Below, piece by piece: positions 6,630 to 9,890 of a DNA stretch of 9,890 nt. The DNA lies in NCBI GenBank assembly GCA_035552275.1, contig DASZLR010000227.1, forward strand, positions 1 to 9,890. The letters are read 5' to 3'. A program made the translations under genes and the position numbers. Position 1 is the first letter of the stretch, and every line of letters begins with the position of its first letter. The notes beneath the pieces were generated by a model. The model was not told the origin of the DNA and made no database searches. It saw only the letters and a list, made by a program, of their open reading frames with translations. This DNA is from DASVLX01 sp035552275. Its GTDB lineage: Bacteria; Actinomycetota; Actinomycetes; Mycobacteriales; Pseudonocardiaceae.

Positions 6630-6680
6630 GCTGTGGGCTCCGTCATCGCGAAGGCTCCGTCATGGCGAGGGCTCCGTCAT
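6613..6680 (-). repeat. Four 17-bp tandem repeats carrying start codons
   Basis: Read on the minus strand, four head-to-tail units of exactly 17 bp occupy 6680-6664, 6663-6647, 6646-6630 and 6629-6613: ATGACGGAGCCCTCGCC, ATGACGGAGCCTTCGCG, ATGACGGAGCCCACAGC and ATGACCGAGCCCTCAGC. The last unit is the beginning of the membrane protein gene; the first ATG overlaps the nuclease stop as ATGA. Units 1-3 contain GGAG eight bases before the next unit's ATG. The unit length is not a multiple of three, so successive starts are in different frames; units 1 and 4 share a frame. Confidence 0.92.
6626..6680 (-). other. Three overlapping mini-ORFs (MTEPSP, MTEPSR, MTEPTA)
   Basis: Within the repeats, ATG at 6680 opens a six-codon frame ending in TGA at 6662-6660, ATG at 6663 one ending at 6645-6643, and ATG at 6646 one ending at 6628-6626. 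Each TGA overlaps the next ATG as ATGA, and the third overlaps the ATG of the membrane protein gene. With the nuclease stop this makes four successive stop/start overlaps. Seen in the sequence: the overlaps and the GGAG spacing. Inferred: that ribosomes really terminate and restart along them. Confidence 0.6.
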
Positions 6681-7480
6681 GGCGCCAGCAACGCCCATGG
6701 TTCGAGATCCGGGGCGGCCGCCTGGCCTTCGGCGCAGCCGCGCCGGAAGTCGCACCACGAGCACTGCCGGCCGGTGCGGGTCGGGAACAGCACCTCGGGG
6801 TCCCCACCGGCGGCCAGGGTGTCGGTGGCCAGGCGCAGCTCGTCGGCGGTCTCCTGTGCCCGGTTCAGTTGCCGCGTCAGGGTTTCCTCGGTGTGCTGCC
6901 AGGCCAGCACCTCACCGGTCGGCAGGTGGTGCAGCTCGACCTGGCCGGCCGGCTTGCGCAGCGTGCGCCGGGCCGCGACCGCGTACATCGCCAGCGCCTG
7001 CGAGGACCGCGCGTCATCGACGGTCAGCGCGTGCCGGCCGGTCTTGTAGTCGACGATCACCAGTTCGCCGTCCCGGACATCGATGCGGTCCACCCGTCCT
7101 TCCGCCACGATTCCGCCGACCGGCGCGGAAACCCACCGCTCCACGCCGATCGGATCGAGGTCGGGCGCGAGCCCGGCCACATAGTCGGCCACCCAGCCCT
7201 GGGCTCGTTCCCGATAGTCGGCCTCCTGGGTGGCATTGGCGAAACCCTCGCCCCGCCACTGCGCCGCGACCAACCGGGTGGCCGCGTCCACCGTACGCCG
7301 GGCCGGCGGCAGATCGAAGTAGGCCTTCAAGGCGTTGTGCACCACCGCGCCGAGGGTGTTGTGCGCCCACGCGCCACCCCGCGGCGGGCTGGGCCGGTCG
7401 AGGTAGGCCATCCGGTACCGACGTGGACAGTCCAGCCAGGTGGCCAGCCGGGCGGGCGTCACGCGCACCAATCTGGCCAT
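6677..7480 (-). CDS. RecB-family / Cas4-like PD-(D/E)XK nuclease (267 aa)
   Basis: This is a stand-alone RecB-type nuclease without a helicase domain. Numbered from the ATG at 7480, it has Cys18 (DCPRRYR), His48 (GAVVHNAL), Asp131 (GRVDRIDV), Asp144 and Lys146 (VDYKTGR), a Gln at about 161 (SSQALAMYA), then Cys240, Cys243 and Cys249 (CSWCDFRRGC). The C...CxxC...C pattern matches the [4Fe-4S] cluster of AddB, AdnB and Cas4 nucleases. Length and layout fit the actinobacterial RecB-family exonuclease group that includes Rv2119. The ATG at 7480 puts the conserved SxxRLxxWxxCPRRY region about where homologs have it. In-frame GTG 7513 or TTG 7543 would add 11 or 21 residues, but that stretch has codons unlike the gene (CGT, GTA, TAT, AAT). 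Its TGA overlaps the first repeat ATG. DNA processing or repair is the likely role. Confidence 0.88.
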   Translation of the reverse strand: MARLVRVTPARLATWLDCPRRYRMAYLDRPSPPRGGAWAHNTLGAVVHNALKAYFDLPPARRTVDAATRLVAAQWRGEGFANATQEADYRERAQGWVADYVAGLAPDLDPIGVERWVSAPVGGIVAEGRVDRIDVRDGELVIVDYKTGRHALTVDDARSSQALAMYAVAARRTLRKPAGQVELHHLPTGEVLAWQHTEETLTRQLNRAQETADELRLATDTLAAGGDPEVLFPTRTGRQCSWCDFRRGCAEGQAAAPDLEPWALLAP

Positions 7481-7515
7481 ATTGTCGAATTCGAAACCGA
7501 GCTGCCCCTGCACGC

Positions 7516-7543
7516 GATATACGTTACGCAGGTTCACCGACAA
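7516..7543 (-). promoter_or_regulatory. Candidate promoter of the nuclease gene
   Basis: On the minus strand TTGTCG (7543-7538) and TATATC (7521-7516) are 16 bases apart, giving a predicted start near 7509 and a leader of about 29 bases to the ATG at 7480. A second reading is TAACGT (7526-7521), placed for a leaderless GTG at 7513. A perfect 10-bp palindrome TCGAATTCGA (7485-7494) lies between this site and the ATG and could be an operator. Confidence 0.4.
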
Positions 7544-7588
7544 CGATGAGCGCGGGCACTATCCGTGATCAAGCCGGCGATCGACCGG

Positions 7589-8209
7589 TCAGGTGGCGCC
7601 GTGGATGAAGCCGCGCACCGAGTTCGCCACCAGCTGCACCGCGATCGCCGCGAGCAGCAGGCCGGCGATCTTCGCCATCAGGCTGATGCCGCTTTCCCGC
7701 ACCAGCCTGATCAGCACATCGGAGAACCGCAAGCACAGCAACAGAAGCAGGTGGACGACCAGGATCGCCAGGGCCAGCGCGAGATACGAGCCAAGATCGC
7801 CGTGCGCCTGCCGAACGTAGACGATGGTGGCGGCGATCGCGCCCGGCCCGGCCAGCAGCGGCGTGCCGATCGGCACCAGCGCGATGTTGACGTCGTCGGC
7901 GACCTCGGGCTGGGTGCTTTCCCGGCCGGTCAACAGATCCAGCGCGATCAGCAGCAACAGCAGCCCACCGGCGCCCTGCAACGCCGGGATGCCGATGCCG
8001 AGGTAGGACAGGATCGCCTCGCCGGCCACCGCGAACAGCGTGATCACACCCAGGGAGACCAGCACCGCCTGCCGGGCGGCGCGCACCCGAGCCGCCGGCG
8101 TTTTGCGGCCGACCAGCGACAGGAACACCGGAACCGTGCCCGGCGGGTCCATGATCACCACCAGGGTGATGGTCGCCTCGGCGAACATCGTCCCGTTGAA
8201 CCCGCTCAC
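7589..8209 (-). CDS. MarC family integral membrane protein (206 aa)
   Basis: This membrane protein of about six helices belongs to the MarC (UPF0056) family. Both family signatures are present: DPPGTVPVFL (21-30) and the related PIGTPLLAGPGAIAATI (113-129) in the second half, reflecting the internal two-fold repeat. Length is normal. The transported substrate is unknown, and an early link of MarC to multiple antibiotic resistance was not upheld. The GTG start (8207-8209) overlaps the stop of the PHP gene as GTGA, which implies translational coupling; an AGGTGG lies about ten bases upstream. An internal ATG at residue 8 (MFAEATITL) is a less likely start. The 108 bases after its stop hold the nuclease promoter candidate and no clear terminator. 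Confidence 0.93.
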   Translation of the reverse strand: MSGFNGTMFAEATITLVVIMDPPGTVPVFLSLVGRKTPAARVRAARQAVLVSLGVITLFAVAGEAILSYLGIGIPALQGAGGLLLLLIALDLLTGRESTQPEVADDVNIALVPIGTPLLAGPGAIAATIVYVRQAHGDLGSYLALALAILVVHLLLLLCLRFSDVLIRLVRESGISLMAKIAGLLLAAIAVQLVANSVRGFIHGAT

Positions 8210-9066
8210 CGGGTGACCACCTGGACGCCGGTGGCGCGGGCGGCGAGCGCGTCGAACTGGTCCGGGTCGGTGGTCTCCTGGCCGAGTCGGACCGTCTTGT
8301 TGGTGCCGTGGTAGTCGCTGGAACCGGTGGCCACCAGGCCGAGTTCGGCGGCCAGGTTCTGTAGTTCGGTCCGGGTGGCGCTGTCATGATCGGGATGATC
8401 GACCTCGACGCCGGCCAGTCCGATCTCGGCGAGCTCGGCGATCACCTCGGCGGTGACGATCCGGCCGCGCGAGCGGGCGAACGGATGCGCCAGTACGGTC
8501 ACCCCGCCGGCTTCGGCGATCATCTCGATCGCCTCGTGCACCGGGGTGTCGGTGCGGCCGATGTAGTACGGGTGGCCCCAGGCCAGGAATCGGGTGAACG
8601 CGTCGTTCACACTGGTCGCCCGCCCGGCCCGAACCAGGGCGCGGGCCAGGTGCGGCCGGCCGGCCGAGCCGTCCTCGGGCACGGTGGCCATGATCTCGTC
8701 CGGATCGACCGGGAAGCCGTCCGCGGCCATCAGTTCAGCCATTCGGCGCAGCCGGACCCGGCGTTCGGCGCGCAGCCGCAGCTGTTCGCCGACCAGCGCC
8801 GGCGAGTGCGGATCAAACAGGTAGGCCAGTAGGTGCACGGTGCATCTGCGGCCGGCGCCGTCGGGTGAGTCGCAGGACAGCTCGGCGCCGCGGACCAGGG
8901 TCAGCCCGGCCGGCAGCGCGGTCTCGGCTTCGGCCCAGCCCACCGAGGTGTCGTGGTCGGTGAGCCCGACCACGTCCAGGCCGGCGGCAGCGGCGGCGGC
9001 CATCAGCTCAGCCGGCGTGTCGGTGCCGTCGGACGCGTTCGAATGGGTATGCAGGTCGATGCGCAC
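8206..9066 (-). CDS. PHP-domain metal-dependent phosphoesterase (286 aa)
   Basis: This cytoplasmic PHP-family hydrolase resembles E. coli RNase AM (YciV/TrpH type), which acts on 3',5'-bisphosphonucleotides and RNA 5' ends. Metal-binding motifs are all seen: HTH (residues 6-8), Asp13, DHD (37-39), Glu62 (GAELSC), His78 (VHLLAYLFDP), AHP (His about 194), EVDHPDH (about 221-227) and GSSDYHG (Asp about 251, His about 253). Length fits the single-domain actinobacterial members. The GTG at 9066 was chosen because the metal site begins at residue 6 and the preceding PH gene ends 11 bases upstream; the open frame reaching 9408 runs through that gene out of frame. Its stop overlaps the MarC start. 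Oligoribonuclease or pAp-phosphatase activity is inferred from the family, not shown. Confidence 0.92.
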   Translation of the reverse strand: MRIDLHTHSNASDGTDTPAELMAAAAAAGLDVVGLTDHDTSVGWAEAETALPAGLTLVRGAELSCDSPDGAGRRCTVHLLAYLFDPHSPALVGEQLRLRAERRVRLRRMAELMAADGFPVDPDEIMATVPEDGSAGRPHLARALVRAGRATSVNDAFTRFLAWGHPYYIGRTDTPVHEAIEMIAEAGGVTVLAHPFARSRGRIVTAEVIAELAEIGLAGVEVDHPDHDSATRTELQNLAAELGLVATGSSDYHGTNKTVRLGQETTDPDQFDALAARATGVQVVTR

Positions 9067-9077
9067 CTGCCCATTCT

Positions 9078-9638
9078 CTACGGAACGAGCTTCTTGCCCT
9101 TCGCGGCACGCTGCGCCTTGATCATCGAGAACCGCTCCGACTGGGCCTTCTTGTCGCCGAAGACCAGCTCGGAGATGGCCGCCTCGATCGCCTGCGGGCT
9201 GGGCAGGTACTCGATCCGGTCGAGGCCGGCGACCTTGCCGGCCGATTCCACGACCAGGGTTCCGTAGCCCAGCATCCGGCCGGTCGCCGGGCGCAGGAAG
9301 GTGAGGTCGGTGACCTTGCCGATCGGAATCATCGAGACCCGGGTGGTGAAGACCCCGGAGACCAGCATGAACCGCTTGTCGGTGACCACCAGCCGCTCCA
9401 CCCACCACTCGGCCAGCACGTAGCCGAACCGCAGCAGCACCAGCAACGCGCCGTACCAGAGCACGTTCTGGACCACGCCGGAGCCGACCGGCAGTAGGTA
9501 AGAAACCATCACCGCGACGGCCAGCAGGGCGACCGCCTCGAAGATGTCCCAGGCCACGAAGGCCCAGTGCCGGCGTACCCGGATCACCCGCCGCTCGGTC
9601 GGCAGCAGGTATTCGTCCGGCTCGCGTGGTGCGAACAT
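9078..9638 (-). CDS. Bacterial PH-domain (bPH2) membrane protein (186 aa)
   Basis: Two transmembrane helices at about 25-49 and 56-78 are followed by a bacterial pleckstrin-homology domain at about 80-160 (VERLVVTDKRFMLVSGVFTT, then SMIPIGKVTDLTFLRPATGR and GYGTLVVESAG), as in the YdbS/bPH_2 family. A charged tail rich in Lys follows (KAQRAAKGKKLVP). The function of these proteins is mostly unknown; membrane or envelope-related roles have been suggested. Start ATG 9638; no good Shine-Dalgarno, but GATACT (9645-9650, minus strand) ends six bases before the ATG, consistent with a leaderless transcript. The gene follows the 53-residue membrane peptide by 24 bases and precedes the PHP gene by 11 bases, so it is probably part of one operon. 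Confidence 0.92.
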   Translation of the reverse strand: MFAPREPDEYLLPTERRVIRVRRHWAFVAWDIFEAVALLAVAVMVSYLLPVGSGVVQNVLWYGALLVLLRFGYVLAEWWVERLVVTDKRFMLVSGVFTTRVSMIPIGKVTDLTFLRPATGRMLGYGTLVVESAGKVAGLDRIEYLPSPQAIEAAISELVFGDKKAQSERFSMIKAQRAAKGKKLVP

Positions 9639-9665
9639 GACGCCAGTATCCCGCCTTCGGCGTCA
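9638..9665 (-). promoter_or_regulatory. Inverted repeat bracketing a -10-like element at the PH gene start
   Basis: TGACGCC (9638-9644) is perfectly inverted as GGCGTCA (9659-9665) with 14 bases between, so the arm centres are 21 bases apart, about two helical turns. GATACT (9645-9650, minus strand), a -10-like hexamer, sits just inside one arm. One arm covers the first base of the ATG and the other the stop of the upstream small gene. This suits a repressor site or, in RNA, a stem that hides the start. Confidence 0.4.
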
Positions 9666-9824
9666 GGCGAACAGGGTCTTGACGAAGTCGACGATCGCCG
9701 TCGCCGCGTTCTTCAGTAGGTCAAGGATGTGCGTAACCAGACCAGATGCCTGCGTCGGCGCGCTGATCAGGAAAAACAGCACCAGCGCGACCGCCGCCCA
9801 GGTAAGCAGCTTCTTGAGGTTCAC
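9663..9824 (-). CDS. Small membrane protein (53 aa)
   Basis: The 53-residue product begins MNLKKLLTWAAVALVLFFLI. Two lysines precede one hydrophobic segment (about 6-22), then SAPTQASGLVTH and an amphipathic helix (ILDLLKNAATAIVDFVKTLF). The start is GTG at 9822-9824 with a GGGG-rich ribosome-binding stretch about six bases upstream. Small one-helix proteins of this shape are commonly found next to bPH2 genes in actinobacteria, which supports it as a real gene despite its size. Function is unknown. The upstream edge (9825-9890) holds TTGAAC (9860-9865, minus strand), a possible -35, but I find no convincing -10 in the remaining bases. Confidence 0.75.
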   Translation of the reverse strand: MNLKKLLTWAAVALVLFFLISAPTQASGLVTHILDLLKNAATAIVDFVKTLFA

Positions 9825-9890
9825 GTTGACCCCGCCCCGTCCTGTCCAGGTTTGTGCTCGTTCAACAATGTTTTTACCGCACTCTGCGGC

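Noticed and set aside
6613..6680. The 17-bp repeats as a mini CRISPR array
   Set aside because: The units are directly adjacent with no spacers, and the last one is the start of a gene.
7481..7543. TTG at 7543 as the nuclease start
   Set aside because: The first 21 codons are atypical for this genome and contain a promoter-like region; kept only as an alternative.
9067..9408. N-terminal extension of the PHP protein to 9408
   Set aside because: It overlaps the PH-domain gene in another frame, while the metal-binding HTH motif sits right after the GTG at 9066.
1..9890. A defence island or mobile element
   Set aside because: No transposase, integrase, phage, toxin pair or restriction gene could be supported; the Cas4-like nuclease belongs to a housekeeping-type family.

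Overview
The window is very GC-rich double-stranded bacterial DNA with strong G/C preference at third codon positions, many GTG starts and several TANNNT-type -10 candidates lying right at start codons. These traits point to an actinobacterium. The gene set (DUF3107, MiaE-like diiron protein, DEAD-box helicase, membrane-anchored beta-propeller protein) matches, from memory, the Mycobacterium tuberculosis neighbourhood Rv3208A-Rv3210c-Rv3211-Rv3212. I cannot name the genus. This is mostly conserved chromosome: I see no tRNA, rRNA, IS element, prophage or CRISPR array.

Left part (1-1903). A coding-like stretch on the + strand runs in from the left edge and seems to change frame near base 125. 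It is followed by a likely leaderless 82-residue small protein (333-581, +). Convergent to it are DUF3107 (620-847, -) and the MiaE-like ferritin-fold protein (900-1574, -). A 329-base gene-free interval with hairpins then separates the divergent diiron protein and helicase genes and looks like a long helicase leader.

Middle (1904-6110, + strand). An RhlE-type DEAD-box RNA helicase with a basic R/G-rich tail comes first. Next are a strong 13-bp-stem hairpin and a promoter-like site, a single-pass membrane protein with a PQQ-like beta-propeller domain, a 77-base spacer with five GACGT-core motifs, and an alpha/beta hydrolase with a complete catalytic triad.

Right part (6138-9824, all - strand, read right to left). 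A 53-residue membrane peptide, a bacterial PH-domain membrane protein, a PHP-domain phosphoesterase and a MarC-family membrane protein form a tight operon with short gaps and one GTGA overlap. A RecB-family (Cas4-like) nuclease with a four-cysteine iron-sulfur signature follows, apparently with its own promoter. It is joined to a proline-rich three-helix membrane protein by the most unusual feature of the window: four 17-bp tandem copies of the membrane protein's own start region.

Each copy begins with ATGA, so the nuclease stop and the three extra copies form a chain of four consecutive ATGA stop/start overlaps. The chain encodes three six-residue mini-ORFs (MTEPSP, MTEPSR, MTEPTA), and most copies carry a GGAG eight bases before the next ATG. 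It looks like a termination-reinitiation cascade that could set the membrane protein's level and change by repeat slippage.
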